The notes under the pieces were generated by a model, which saw only the letters and a list, made by a program, of their open reading frames with translations, made no database searches and had not been told where the DNA came from. The position numbers and the translations under genes were made by a program. DNA of 44,811 bases, taken from assembly GCF_030164425.1 (NCBI RefSeq), contig NZ_JASNJD010000030.1:1-44811 (forward strand), in the 5' to 3' direction. Each line of letters starts with the position of its first letter. The first letter of the stretch is position 1. This document shows, one piece after another, positions 17,065 through 26,081 of this stretch. The DNA is from Pseudodonghicola flavimaris (GTDB lineage Bacteria > Pseudomonadota > Alphaproteobacteria > Rhodobacterales > Rhodobacteraceae).

Positions 17065-17841
17065 TCAGGTCCCGGTCCAGACGGGTGCTCGCTTTTCAGC
17101 AAAGGCCTTTGGGCCTTCAATCGCGTCGTTGCTGGCGTAAACCACCTCGTGCAGGCGCTTGCCCTCTTTCAGGCCACCGGCACAGCCCAGATCCATGGTT
17201 GCGCGAACACTGCCTTTCGCGGCAACAACCGACAGCGGGGCCGCGCTGGCAATGCGTTTGGCAAGGTCGAAGGCCCGTGCGCGGACAGCATCGGGAGTGT
17301 CTTCGATATAGTTGGTGAACCCGTATTCGTGCAGGCGCTCGATCGGCATCAAGTCGCCGGTCAGAACTATTTCCATAAGGATGGGCTGCGGCAGCATGGA
17401 CAATGCTGGCGATGCCCAAGGCGATCCACGACCGATCTTTACTTCGGTGATACCGACCTTGGTCCCCTTGAGACCGACCCGCAGATCGCAATTCAAGGTC
17501 AGCATCATGCCGCCCGCCATCAGCGACCCTGTCATCGCCGCGATGATCGGTTTCTTGCAGGCGCGCATGGTCTCGTGAAACGGGTCGCGCATCTTGGTCA
17601 GAATATCGACACCCTCGTCGCGTGCGATTTGTGTGGCTTCCTTCAGATCCAGTCCGGCGCTGAAAACGCCGCAATCGGCAGAAGTCAGAATGGCCACACG
17701 AACGCTGTCATCCGCCTCGATCTTTTCCCAAGCATCGGTCAGCCCGTTCGTCGCCGCCACGGAAAGCGCGTTTTTACGTTCGGGCCGGTTGATACAGACG
17801 GTCGCAATTCCGTCTTCGATCTTCACGTCAATGGGGCTCAT
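17065..17841 (-). CDS. Enoyl-CoA hydratase/isomerase family protein
   Basis: 258 residues from ATG 17841 (MSPIDVKIEDGIATV); the frame continues upstream to other Met codons, but that stretch includes the intergenic hairpin and lacks family similarity. Motifs are VFSAGLDLKEATQ, TGSLMAGGMMLTLNCD and GITEVKIGRGSPWASP, with a Glu in the catalytic position. A lone half-site TCTAAC (17869-17874) lies upstream but the other half is absent, so I do not call it an operator. Together with the neighbour it gives the island three crotonases for successive steps. Confidence 0.86.
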   Translation of the reverse strand: MSPIDVKIEDGIATVCINRPERKNALSVAATNGLTDAWEKIEADDSVRVAILTSADCGVFSAGLDLKEATQIARDEGVDILTKMRDPFHETMRACKKPIIAAMTGSLMAGGMMLTLNCDLRVGLKGTKVGITEVKIGRGSPWASPALSMLPQPILMEIVLTGDLMPIERLHEYGFTNYIEDTPDAVRARAFDLAKRIASAAPLSVVAAKGSVRATMDLGCAGGLKEGKRLHEVVYASNDAIEGPKAFAEKRAPVWTGT

Positions 17842-17881
17842 GATACCTGCTTCGCTTTCTCGGGACAATCTAACTGCGGAA

Positions 17882-17915
17882 AGCTTCCCCGCGACATGTC
17901 TGCCGCGGGGAAGCT
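17882..17915 (-). terminator. Strong intercistronic hairpin downstream of the first binding-protein gene
   Basis: AGCTTCCCCGCG at 17882-17893 and CGCGGGGAAGCT at 17904-17915 form a perfect 12-bp stem with a 10-nt loop, 5 nt beyond the stop of the binding-protein gene. There is no long T-run on the minus side, so partial termination or protection of the upstream mRNA against 3' exonucleases is more likely than full termination. Confidence 0.6.
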
Positions 17916-17920
17916 CTGTC

Positions 17921-19171
17921 TTATTCGACGGTGAACGTCGCGGAGCTGTGCTTGATGACATCCCAAACAACGTCGAGATAGTCGGCGCTCCAGTCGGTCA
18001 GCGGAACCCAGGTTTCGCCATTCCACTGTTCGACCCGAGTCTTGCCGCCACCACCGTGGTCTTTGTCGGTCACTGTAACCGGGGCCATGATGCCGTTTCC
18101 ATCGAAGTCCTCGATCGATTCATAGGCATTCTTCATGCTTTCCGGTGTGATCGGCCAACCGTTTTCAGTAATTGCGATCCGCGCGGCTTCGAAACCGGCC
18201 GAGTAGATCGCCATGCCCGTGTTGTAGTACACGTCGCGCACCAGGCTCTCGGGACCGCTGCCCTTGCCATTGGCATAGTAGGTGTCCAGCATCGTCTTGA
18301 CGATCGGAACTTCCTGGCCACCGGCCACGTTGGTCCCGCGCAGGATGCCTTTCGCCTCTTGTGCGCCAATATTGGCGATATCAACTTCGTTCAGCCAGTT
18401 CACCGACAGATAGCGGTCGATCGGGAAACGGTTGCGGCGCATTTCCTTCGAGGCGACCACATGCCCGCCCGCCAGCAGCCAGCTGATCACGTAGTCAGGC
18501 TTGTCGCGGCGGATTTTGCTCCATGCGCCGGCCTGATCCGACCCGGGAAGCGGCACGGGATACAGCTCCAGTTCGAACCCTTCCTTTTCGGAAAGCGTTT
18601 TCAGGATCTCGATCGGTTCCTGGCCAAAGGGATAATCCAGATAGATGAACCCGATCTTCGCCTTGCTCAAGTCACCGCCCATCTGACCCTTGATGAAGGC
18701 AACGTCATTTGCCGCCTGCTGCCAGTACGTCGGACCGACCGGGAAAACCCATTCGAACACTTCGCCGTCCACCGCGTCACCGCGGCCAACAAAGGACTGC
18801 ATCAACACGTTGCCGTCCTTCATCGCACGCGGCAGAACCGCGTTCGTGACCGGCGTGGACAGAAAATTGAAAAGGAAAACGCCTTCGCGCTTGAGCTGCT
18901 CGTAGCATTCCACACCGCGCTGCGGTTCGTTGCCGTGATCGCGAATGATGACTTCAACCGGATGCCCTTCGATACCGCCATTTTCGTTGGTGTACATCGC
19001 CAGGTCCTGCGCGGCCTGGGCCACCTGCGGCGAAATGAACGTGTAGGATTTACTGAGGTCGAAGCAGAGTCCGAAGCGGATCGGCTCCTTGTCCTGCGCT
19101 GAGGCAACAGTCGCGCTTGCTGCCAGCGCAGTAGCAAGTACCACTGCCTTAATGTGCTGTTTGACTTTCAT
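17921..19171 (-). CDS. ABC transporter substrate-binding protein, branched-chain amino acid type (copy 1)
   Basis: 416 residues. A Sec signal peptide (Lys-rich start, hydrophobic AVVLATALAASATVA, cleavage after ASAQ) precedes a type I periplasmic binding fold of the Liv/amide family (FGLCFDLSKSYTF, IIRDHGNEPQRGVECY, GFIYLDYPFGQEPIEIL). ATG 19171 follows GGGAGAG; a longer frame upstream lacks similarity. It is closely similar to copy 2 along its length. Proteins of this family in catabolic clusters bind aromatic or other organic acids as well as amino acids. It should deliver ligand to the LivHMGF components encoded upstream in the same operon. Confidence 0.92.
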   Translation of the reverse strand: MKVKQHIKAVVLATALAASATVASAQDKEPIRFGLCFDLSKSYTFISPQVAQAAQDLAMYTNENGGIEGHPVEVIIRDHGNEPQRGVECYEQLKREGVFLFNFLSTPVTNAVLPRAMKDGNVLMQSFVGRGDAVDGEVFEWVFPVGPTYWQQAANDVAFIKGQMGGDLSKAKIGFIYLDYPFGQEPIEILKTLSEKEGFELELYPVPLPGSDQAGAWSKIRRDKPDYVISWLLAGGHVVASKEMRRNRFPIDRYLSVNWLNEVDIANIGAQEAKGILRGTNVAGGQEVPIVKTMLDTYYANGKGSGPESLVRDVYYNTGMAIYSAGFEAARIAITENGWPITPESMKNAYESIEDFDGNGIMAPVTVTDKDHGGGGKTRVEQWNGETWVPLTDWSADYLDVVWDVIKHSSATFTVE

Positions 19172-19198
19172 GTTTTCTCTCTCCCGTTGGTTTGGTTT

Positions 19199-19237
19199 GG
19201 GGCGGTGATACCGCTTTGTAAACGCCGCTGCCGCCCC
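19199..19237 (-). promoter_or_regulatory. Intercistronic hairpin between the two binding-protein genes
   Basis: GGGGCGG at 19199-19205 pairs with CCGCCCC at 19231-19237, and two G-T pairs can extend the stem. It sits in the 97-nt gap between binding protein copy 2 and copy 1. No T-run follows on the minus strand. Such hairpins after periplasmic binding-protein genes commonly stabilise the upstream message; that role is inferred here. Confidence 0.5.
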
Positions 19238-19268
19238 GCGTAGCGTCGCCCTTCCTGCTACCAGTCTT

Positions 19269-20507
19269 TCACTGCTCGTATTTCGCGGAACTCTCTTTAA
19301 CCACACCCCACACAACGTCCGTGTACGCAGAGATCCAGTCGGTTTGCGGCACCCAAGTCTCTCCGTCCCACATTTCGATACGGGTCTTGCCCCCGCCGCC
19401 ATGATCTTCGGCCGTCACCGTAACGGGGGCCATCAGCCCGTTCGCGTCATAGCCCTCAAGCGACTCCAGTCCGGCCTTGTAGGATGTCGGAGTGATCGGC
19501 AGCCCCTCGGCTTCCGCCGCCTTGCGCGCGGCTTCGAACATGATCGAATACATGGCCAGCCCGGTGTTGTAGAAAACGTCCTGCGTCTTCTCGATCGGGC
19601 CGGATCCCTCGCCCTTGTCATAAAGCTCGGCCATGATTTCCTGATACAGGGCAATATCCTGACCGCCCACGACATTGGTCCCGCGCTTGATACCTTTGGC
19701 GGCCTCTTTACCGATGTTGGCGATATCGACTTCGTTCAGCCAGTTGACCGAGATGTATTTGTCCATCGGAATGCGATTGCGCTTCATCTCTTTCGAGGCA
19801 ACCACATGGGCACCGCCCAGCATCCAGACGATCACATGATCGGGCTTGTCGCGGCGCACCTTCGACCACACGCCGGCCTGGTCGCTGCCAGGCAGTGGCA
19901 CGGGGTACAGTTCAAGCTCGAAACCCTCTTTCTCGGACAGGGTTTCCAGGATCTCGATCGGCTCCTGCCCGAAGGGATAATCGAAGTAAACAAACCCGAC
20001 CTTCACATCTGACAGATCGCCGTCATGCAATTGCTTGATGTAGGCGACATCGTTGGCGGCCTGTCCCCAATAGGTCGGCCCGATCGGATAGACCCAATCG
20101 AAGACGGTGCCATCAACGGCATCGCCGCGCCCGACAAGAGACTGCATCAGGATACGCCCGTCTTCCATGGCCCGCGGCAGGATAGCCAGAGACACCGGAG
20201 TGGACAGGGTATCGAAAACAAAGACGCCCTCGCGGCTGAGTTTCGAGTAGCACTCGATTCCGCGCTGCGGTTCGTTCCCGTGGTCACGCACGATGACTTC
20301 GACCGGTTCGCCACCGATGCCGCCCTTCATGTTGATGAGCTTGGCAAGGTCCATCGCGGCCTGCGAAACCTGCGGCGTGGCAAAGGTATAGGCTTTGCTG
20401 AGGTCGTAGCAGATGCCGATCTTGAATGGCTCGGCCAGCGCCTGGGTGCTGAACACTGCTCCTCCGAACATGGATAGTACAGCCAACGCTTTGGTAAATT
20501 TCTTCAT
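19269..20507 (-). CDS. ABC transporter substrate-binding protein, branched-chain amino acid type (copy 2)
   Basis: 412 residues. The signal peptide (MKKFTKALAVLSMFGGAVFS, cleavage near ALAEP) is followed by FKIGICYDLSKAYTF, VIVRDHGNEPQRGIECY and VYFDYPFGQEPIEILE. Long blocks are identical or nearly so with copy 1, so the pair arose by duplication, but the N-terminal regions and several ligand-face stretches differ. ATG 20507 is preceded by GGGAGGAAC. The gene lies 33 nt after livF. Two binding proteins for one permease suggest two ligands or stereoisomers. Confidence 0.93.
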   Translation of the reverse strand: MKKFTKALAVLSMFGGAVFSTQALAEPFKIGICYDLSKAYTFATPQVSQAAMDLAKLINMKGGIGGEPVEVIVRDHGNEPQRGIECYSKLSREGVFVFDTLSTPVSLAILPRAMEDGRILMQSLVGRGDAVDGTVFDWVYPIGPTYWGQAANDVAYIKQLHDGDLSDVKVGFVYFDYPFGQEPIEILETLSEKEGFELELYPVPLPGSDQAGVWSKVRRDKPDHVIVWMLGGAHVVASKEMKRNRIPMDKYISVNWLNEVDIANIGKEAAKGIKRGTNVVGGQDIALYQEIMAELYDKGEGSGPIEKTQDVFYNTGLAMYSIMFEAARKAAEAEGLPITPTSYKAGLESLEGYDANGLMAPVTVTAEDHGGGGKTRIEMWDGETWVPQTDWISAYTDVVWGVVKESSAKYEQ

Positions 20508-20540
20508 TTGTTCCTCCCTGAACAACTTCTGATTAGTACC

Positions 20541-21350
20541 TCAACTCAACCAACGTTTGCGTCGGCTGTAGTGCTTGACGTTGTGAAAGTCGGTCTCTCC
20601 GCCGCCTAGATAGAACTCCTGAATGTCGGAGTTAGATTTGAGCGCCTCGGCGGTGCCGTGCATAACAACGCGGCCGTTCTCGATAAGGTACCCTTGCGAA
20701 ACGATTTCCAGAGCCGCCAGGGCGTTCTGTTCCACCAGCAGGACGGACAGGCCCTCATCCTTATTGATCTTTTGCAAGATGCCGAAGATCTCCTCGACCA
20801 GGAACGGAGCAAGCCCGAGACTTGGTTCATCAAGCATCAACAGCTTCGGCTGGGTCACGAGGGCCCGCCCAATGGCAAGCATCTGTTGCTCACCACCCGA
20901 CAAATAGCCTGCTTGCGAACTTTTGCGTTCGGCAAGCCGCGGAAAATATCCGTAGATCTTGTCCTTTTCCGCATTCAGCGTTGATCGGGACATTCCGCGC
21001 GGCGCGGCGGCGGTCAGGTTCTCGTCGGGGGTCAGATGTTCGAAGACCCGCCGCCCTTCGATGACATGACAGATGCCCATCTCGACGCGTTCTTGCGCGA
21101 GCGCTTCGGTAATGTCCACTCCCTGGAACGTTATCTCACCTCGGCTGATGCGTCCGCGCTCAGCCTTCAAAAGACCGCTGATCGCTTTCAACGTGGTGCT
21201 TTTTCCCGCTCCGTTCGATCCCAAGAGTGCGATCATCTCGCCCTTTGGGACTTGGACCGAAACACCTTTGATCGCCAGTATTACATTGTCGTACAGTACT
21301 TCGACGCTGTTCATGGATAGAATGTTCTGGGCTTCAACTTTTTCTTGCAT
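20541..21350 (-). CDS. livF: Liv-type ABC transporter ATP-binding protein LivF
   Basis: 269 residues from ATG 21350, which has AGGGG at proper spacing (ATG 21356 would be too close). Walker A is GSNGAGKST, the signature LSGGEQQML, Walker B LLMLDEPSLGLAP and the switch His region LLVEQN. The C-terminus carries an extra basic tail of about 20 residues (VKHYSRRKRW) beyond the usual LivF end. Energises import with LivG. Confidence 0.93.
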   Translation of the reverse strand: MQEKVEAQNILSMNSVEVLYDNVILAIKGVSVQVPKGEMIALLGSNGAGKSTTLKAISGLLKAERGRISRGEITFQGVDITEALAQERVEMGICHVIEGRRVFEHLTPDENLTAAAPRGMSRSTLNAEKDKIYGYFPRLAERKSSQAGYLSGGEQQMLAIGRALVTQPKLLMLDEPSLGLAPFLVEEIFGILQKINKDEGLSVLLVEQNALAALEIVSQGYLIENGRVVMHGTAEALKSNSDIQEFYLGGGETDFHNVKHYSRRKRWLS

Positions 21351-21360
21351 CGGCATTCCC

Positions 21361-22434
21361 CTATTTCTTGAACTGATCGAAGGGCCAGACCATCAGATAG
21401 TCTCTGATGTTGCCGTAGAGTTTTCCCAAACCGAGTGGTTCGATCAGAAGGATAATGACGATCAGTGCGCCATAGACTGCGTTCGGGATGTGAGCGAGTG
21501 TTTCAACATCGATCTGCATGCCAAGCCCGTCACTCAGCGTGACGACGAGACCGTTCACGATACCCGGAACAAGAAGGATCAGGGCAACACCGAAATAGGA
21601 ACCGATAATGCTGCCAAGGCCGCCAACAATCACCATCGCAAGAACCTGGATCGAAACGGCAACCGAAAATTGCTCGGGTGCGGCGAGAAAGAAAAAGGTG
21701 GCAACAAGCAACGCACCGCTGACGCCTGCGATGAACGACGAAGTCGCGAACGCGAGGATTTTGTAGTAGAAACTGTTCACACCCAGGATCGCGGCCGCAA
21801 AGTCTTTTTCCCGGACAGCGACCAAGGCGCGACCGAGTCCAGTACGCTTGAGATTAAGCATGAAGATCGTCACCAACACACACCAGCCGAAGGCGACATA
21901 GTAGAAGCCAGTATCAGTGGTAATCTCTTGCCCGAGCAGAGCCAATGTCGGTGACTGGAGCGACGCGTGTGAACCCCCCGAGATCGCCGGAGAGTGGGTC
22001 AGAACCCAGTCCATCACGAATTGCATCGCAAGAGTGGTAAGGGCGAGATACAGTCCCTTGACCCGCAAAGCGGCAAAAGCAAACAGGCTGCCGATCACGG
22101 ATGACGTCAATCCGCCGATGATCAGGGCGAATTCCCACGGCACCCCGAAACGCGCGGCATGGATCGACGAATACGCTCCGACGGCCATGACCGCAGCATA
22201 ACCCAAGTGAAGTTGGCCTGCCCAACCTGTCACCAGATTCAATCCAAGCGCGGCGGCCGTCCAGATCAGCCAGGGAAGCATGTAGCTGTTCAGATAAAGC
22301 GACGGGATGATGAATGGCGCGGCAAGACCGATCAGAAAGATGAATGCTGTCAGATTTCTGTCGGCAGGCACCTTGAAGATACGGCTGTCCGAAACGTAGT
22401 TGGCGTGATGGACGCCGGAAAGTCTGTAAAACAT
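21361..22434 (-). CDS. livM: Liv-type ABC transporter permease LivM
   Basis: 357 residues with about eight to ten hydrophobic segments, and LGLNLVTGWAGQLHLGYAAV, the characteristic LivM motif, near residue 70. An N-terminal extension of roughly 25 polar residues precedes the first membrane helix. It starts 3 nt after the livH stop and forms the inner-membrane pore with LivH. Confidence 0.92.
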   Translation of the reverse strand: MFYRLSGVHHANYVSDSRIFKVPADRNLTAFIFLIGLAAPFIIPSLYLNSYMLPWLIWTAAALGLNLVTGWAGQLHLGYAAVMAVGAYSSIHAARFGVPWEFALIIGGLTSSVIGSLFAFAALRVKGLYLALTTLAMQFVMDWVLTHSPAISGGSHASLQSPTLALLGQEITTDTGFYYVAFGWCVLVTIFMLNLKRTGLGRALVAVREKDFAAAILGVNSFYYKILAFATSSFIAGVSGALLVATFFFLAAPEQFSVAVSIQVLAMVIVGGLGSIIGSYFGVALILLVPGIVNGLVVTLSDGLGMQIDVETLAHIPNAVYGALIVIILLIEPLGLGKLYGNIRDYLMVWPFDQFKK

Positions 22435-22437
22435 CCC

Positions 22438-23325
22438 TTACACCCTTTCGATGTCGTGACGACCGAACAGCCCGTGCGGACGGATCATGACGGTAAGAAT
22501 GAGCACGGCGGCGACGATAAGCTCACGGCTTCCGCCTCCGACAAGCGGATCGAGGAAATCAGAAACAACGTTTTCGACGACGCCCAGGATGATGCCTGCG
22601 ATCACGGCGCCAAGGATACTGTCGAGACCACCGAGAACGGCAACTGTCAGACCTTTGAGAAGCAACAGCGACAGCGCCTGATCGACACCCTGAATCTCGC
22701 CCCAGATAACGCCCGCAGCGACGGCAACAACGGATGCCAGCGCCCAGGACAGGCCAACTCCGCGTTCAACCGAGATACCTACCGACCACGAAGCCATGTA
22801 ATCATCCGCGATCGCCCGCAACTTGATCCCGGTCCGGGTTCGGAAAAACAGCATGAATGCGACAAACAAGGCGAGCGCAACACCGGCACCAACCAGATGG
22901 ATGCGGCTGATGAAGATGTCGTCAAAAAACAGTGGATCATAGCTGACGCCCAATTCCATCGAACGTGACGTCCCGCCCCAAATCGCAAGCGTTGTACCCC
23001 GCAGGAAAATGTCGAGGCCGAGTGTCAGCATCAAGATCATGACAACCGGCCGACCTGCGAGACGGCGCAGAGCAACACGCTCAATGCCGAACCCAAGGCC
23101 GAACATGACAACCGCAGCCAGAGGGATGGCCAGCCACAAGGGTAAACCCACGTCGCGTGCCAGCGCCAGGACCACATAGGCCCCTACCATGGTCAACCCG
23201 CCCTGAGCCAGATTGGGCACCGAAGATGCCTTGTAAATCAGCACAAGGCCGATGGCGAATAGCGAGTACAGCAGACCCGTCAAGGCTCCGTTGATCGCAA
23301 GCTCTGATAGAAAGACCCAGTCCAT
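22438..23325 (-). CDS. livH: Liv-type ABC transporter permease LivH
   Basis: 295 residues, with GLLYSLFAIGLVLIYKAS at the N-terminus and KGLTVAVLGGLDSILGAVIA near the C-terminus, both typical of LivH. Multiple membrane helices. The ATG directly abuts the stop of the acyl-CoA ligase gene, and its Shine-Dalgarno GGAGG lies inside the ligase coding end, so translation is coupled to the ligase. Confidence 0.93.
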   Translation of the reverse strand: MDWVFLSELAINGALTGLLYSLFAIGLVLIYKASSVPNLAQGGLTMVGAYVVLALARDVGLPLWLAIPLAAVVMFGLGFGIERVALRRLAGRPVVMILMLTLGLDIFLRGTTLAIWGGTSRSMELGVSYDPLFFDDIFISRIHLVGAGVALALFVAFMLFFRTRTGIKLRAIADDYMASWSVGISVERGVGLSWALASVVAVAAGVIWGEIQGVDQALSLLLLKGLTVAVLGGLDSILGAVIAGIILGVVENVVSDFLDPLVGGGSRELIVAAVLILTVMIRPHGLFGRHDIERV

Positions 23326-25245
23326 TTATACCTCCCTGATGGGAAGGCTTCTTTCGACCTTCCCTACTTCCCCGGTCTCGTAAGTCACCTGCGCGCTTAC
23401 ATGGACCTCTTTTGAACCGTCGTAGAGCGCCGCGATCACGTCGGCATAGCGTTCCTGAACGACCTTCCTCCGCAGTTTTCGGGTTCGCGTGATTTCACCA
23501 TCGTCCGGGTCGAATTCTTTCGGCAGACTTACAAAGCGTTGCAGGCGCAATGGTTCGGTGACGGCCTTGTTGACCCGTTGGAAGGCCTCGCGAAGCAACG
23601 TCGCGACCTCTTCACGCTGAGAAAGATCGGCATAAGACACATAGGGCACGCCGTTCACCTCTGCCCAGTGGCCAACGGCTTCGAAATCCACGCAGACCAT
23701 AGCCGTCAATTCGTCAAGCCCGGCGCCGATTACGGCAGCATCCTTAATATAAGGGCTGAATTTCAACCGGTTCTCGATGTAGTTTGGCACAAACCGCTCG
23801 CCTCCGGCCGTATGCATGACCTCGGAGACGCGCCCCAGAACAACCAGGTGTCCATCTTCCTCCAAATACCCGGCATCACCTGTATGCAGCCACCCGCCCT
23901 CAAGGGCTTCGGCGGTCGCTTCGGGTTTGTTGAAGTACCCTTCGAATACGCTGTCCGAGCGTACCAAGATCTCCCCGTCCTCGGCGATGGTCACCTCGAC
24001 GCCGGGCGCGGGTTTGCCAACCGTATGAAGGCGCACTTCACCCGGAGACTGAATTGCATTGATCGCGCTGTTTTCGGTTTGGCCGTAGAGTTGGCGCAAT
24101 TTGATTCCCAAGGCTCGGTAGAAAACAAAGGTGTCTTCGCCGATTGCTTCACCGCCGGTGAACGCGTTCTTGAGTCGGCTCATTCCGAACTGGTCCTTGA
24201 CCGGACCGAAAATGATTGCCTCGCCCAAAAGTCGGCCCAAAGGCTCAAGAACACCGCCGCTTTTGCCATTCAGCTTGCGCGTTTCCGCCGCGATGGCCCG
24301 ATCCATGAAAAAATGGTACAGCCGTTTCTTTAAAGGGGTCGAATTTTCGATACCCACCTGGATTGTCGTCAGCATCTGGTCCCAGCTTCTCGGAGCCGCC
24401 AGATAGAAGGTCGGAGCGATCTCGCGCATGTCGCGCACGACCGTTTCCTGGCGCTCAGGCACATTCACGGTGAAACGCCAAAGGAGTGCCGCGGCAACGG
24501 TTATGGCGTAGTCTCCCACCCAGGCCATCGGCAAGTACGCGAGGATCTCCTCATTTTCGTCGAAGGCACCCGCCGCATGTCCATTCCGAGCAGCAGCAAG
24601 AACGTTCTTCTGACTCAGTACGATGCCCTTCGGCGCGCCCGTCGTTCCGGAGGAGTGCAGAAAAATGGCCGGATCTTCCGGCTTCGCACGACTAAGCAGT
24701 TCCTCACGCAGGCCCGGGGTTTCGTTCAGATCGTGCTGACCAACTTCGATCAGGTGATCCCAGGACAACAACCCTTCAACCTCGTAGAAGCCAAGACCGC
24801 GCGCTTCATCATAAATGATGTGGTCGATGCCCTCGGCGCCCGCGTCCTTCAGTTCCAGGATCTTGTCAACCTGTTCCTGATCTTCCGCAATGGCCGCGAC
24901 GATCTCGACTTCGCCAAGAAAGTGCCTTAGTTCCTCAAGAGTTGCGCCCGGATAAGCGGGCATGGCGTAGGCACCAAGCAACGAAACAGCCAGCATGCCG
25001 CCATAGAGCCGCGCACGGTTATCGCCCAGAACAAGCACTGCTTTGCCAGGCTTCACGCCGATTTTTTCAAGCCCAGCCGCACAGGCCACCACCTCTTGGG
25101 CGTATTCCGCCCAGGTGGTTTCTTTCCATATCCCACGCTCTTTTTCGCGACGGGCGATATCCTTTCCGTGGAGCGACGCGTTCTTCGCCAGAAGTGCACC
25201 AATCGTTTCGCCGCCTGAAGACCGGTTCTTCGTCAAATCAGTCAT
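23326..25245 (-). CDS. AMP-dependent long-chain-type acyl-CoA ligase embedded in the transporter operon
   Basis: 639 residues of the long-chain acyl-CoA synthetase branch. The phosphate loop is FLHSSGTTGAPKG, then LYGQTENSAI (motif around the adenine-binding Thr/Glu), WLHTGDAGYLEEDG and ITRTRKLRRKVV with the C-terminal catalytic Lys region. It converts an acid to acyl-CoA through acyl-AMP. It overlaps livG by 8 nt and abuts livH, so it lies between transporter subunits and should be made in step with them. That fits capture of the imported acid as its CoA thioester on entry. Chain type of the substrate cannot be told from sequence. Confidence 0.9.
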   Translation of the reverse strand: MTDLTKNRSSGGETIGALLAKNASLHGKDIARREKERGIWKETTWAEYAQEVVACAAGLEKIGVKPGKAVLVLGDNRARLYGGMLAVSLLGAYAMPAYPGATLEELRHFLGEVEIVAAIAEDQEQVDKILELKDAGAEGIDHIIYDEARGLGFYEVEGLLSWDHLIEVGQHDLNETPGLREELLSRAKPEDPAIFLHSSGTTGAPKGIVLSQKNVLAAARNGHAAGAFDENEEILAYLPMAWVGDYAITVAAALLWRFTVNVPERQETVVRDMREIAPTFYLAAPRSWDQMLTTIQVGIENSTPLKKRLYHFFMDRAIAAETRKLNGKSGGVLEPLGRLLGEAIIFGPVKDQFGMSRLKNAFTGGEAIGEDTFVFYRALGIKLRQLYGQTENSAINAIQSPGEVRLHTVGKPAPGVEVTIAEDGEILVRSDSVFEGYFNKPEATAEALEGGWLHTGDAGYLEEDGHLVVLGRVSEVMHTAGGERFVPNYIENRLKFSPYIKDAAVIGAGLDELTAMVCVDFEAVGHWAEVNGVPYVSYADLSQREEVATLLREAFQRVNKAVTEPLRLQRFVSLPKEFDPDDGEITRTRKLRRKVVQERYADVIAALYDGSKEVHVSAQVTYETGEVGKVERSLPIREV

Positions 25246-26044
25246 GCGACCCTCCGATATATGCCTCGATGACCCGCGGGTCCTTCACAACCTCCTTGGG
25301 GATGCCACTGGCGATCATTTCACCGTAATTCAGTGCCAGCATCCGATCACAAATGCCGGTGATGACATCCATATGGTGTTCGATCAGCAGAACGCTGACG
25401 CCGCGTTCGGCACGGGCATCCAGAATGAAACGGGACATATACCCTTTCTCTTCCTGGTTCATGCCGGCCATCGGTTCATCGAGAATCAGCATCTGTGGCT
25501 CGGCCACCAATGCCCGCGCCAGCTCGACCCGCTTTTTCAACCCGATCGGAAGACCATCGACCAACTCATGCCGAATGCTCTCGAGCTGTAGAAACTCGAT
25601 CACCTCCTCGACGATTTTACGGTTCTCGATTTCTTCACGCTGTGCTGCCCACCAATATAGCGCCGTACGCAAAACGCCTGGGCTCATGTGGATGTGCCGC
25701 CCGAGCAGGATGTTGTCCAGAACGCTCATCCCGTTGAACAGGGCAAGATTTTGGAACGTTCTGGCAACGCCGAGCTTGGCAACCTTGTGAGGCGCCGTAC
25801 CCGTAATGTCGTTTCCTGCCAGCCGGACCCTGCCCTCGTTTGGCGGGTAAAATCCGGTAATTGCGTTTGTTAGCGTTGTCTTGCCGCTGCCATTCGGACC
25901 GACAAGTCCAAAGATTTCCCCTTGTCGAATAACGAGGTCAACACCGGTGACAGCGACGATGCCGCCGAACCGTCGTTCGACCCCGCTGCACTCCAGTATC
26001 GCCCCATCATCGGCTCCGATTGCTGTTTTAATCCTTGTCGTCAT
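25238..26044 (-). CDS. livG: Liv-type ABC transporter ATP-binding protein LivG
   Basis: 268 residues. Walker A GPNGSGKTT, Q-loop ARTFQNLALF, Walker B MLILDEPMAGMN and switch LLIEHHMDV. The signature is the divergent form LPIGLKKRVELARAL. I see no good Shine-Dalgarno before ATG 26044; instead a four-codon frame upstream has one and overlaps this start. Follows the SDR gene by 37 nt and begins the transporter block. Confidence 0.93.
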   Translation of the reverse strand: MTTRIKTAIGADDGAILECSGVERRFGGIVAVTGVDLVIRQGEIFGLVGPNGSGKTTLTNAITGFYPPNEGRVRLAGNDITGTAPHKVAKLGVARTFQNLALFNGMSVLDNILLGRHIHMSPGVLRTALYWWAAQREEIENRKIVEEVIEFLQLESIRHELVDGLPIGLKKRVELARALVAEPQMLILDEPMAGMNQEEKGYMSRFILDARAERGVSVLLIEHHMDVITGICDRMLALNYGEMIASGIPKEVVKDPRVIEAYIGGSHD

Positions 26045-26055
26045 CTAGATATCAT
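26041..26055 (-). other. Four-codon leader frame overlapping the livG start
   Basis: On the minus strand ATGATATCTAGATGA encodes Met-Ile-Ser-Arg-stop; its TGA overlaps the livG ATG (ATGA). AGGGGG stands about 4 nt before the leader ATG, whereas the livG ATG has none of its own. Ribosomes could load at the mini-frame and reinitiate at livG. It may equally be chance. Confidence 0.3.
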
Positions 26056-26081
26056 TGTCCCCCTAAGGTTCACGGCCAACA

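Noticed and set aside
17869-17874. A further TCTAAC half-site before the crotonase gene
   Set aside because: Only one half is present; the partner position reads GAAAGC. Not enough for an operator.
17841-17970. N-terminal extension of the crotonase at 17065-17841
   Set aside because: The extension is translated across the hairpin at 17882-17915 and the end of the binding-protein gene and has no family similarity.
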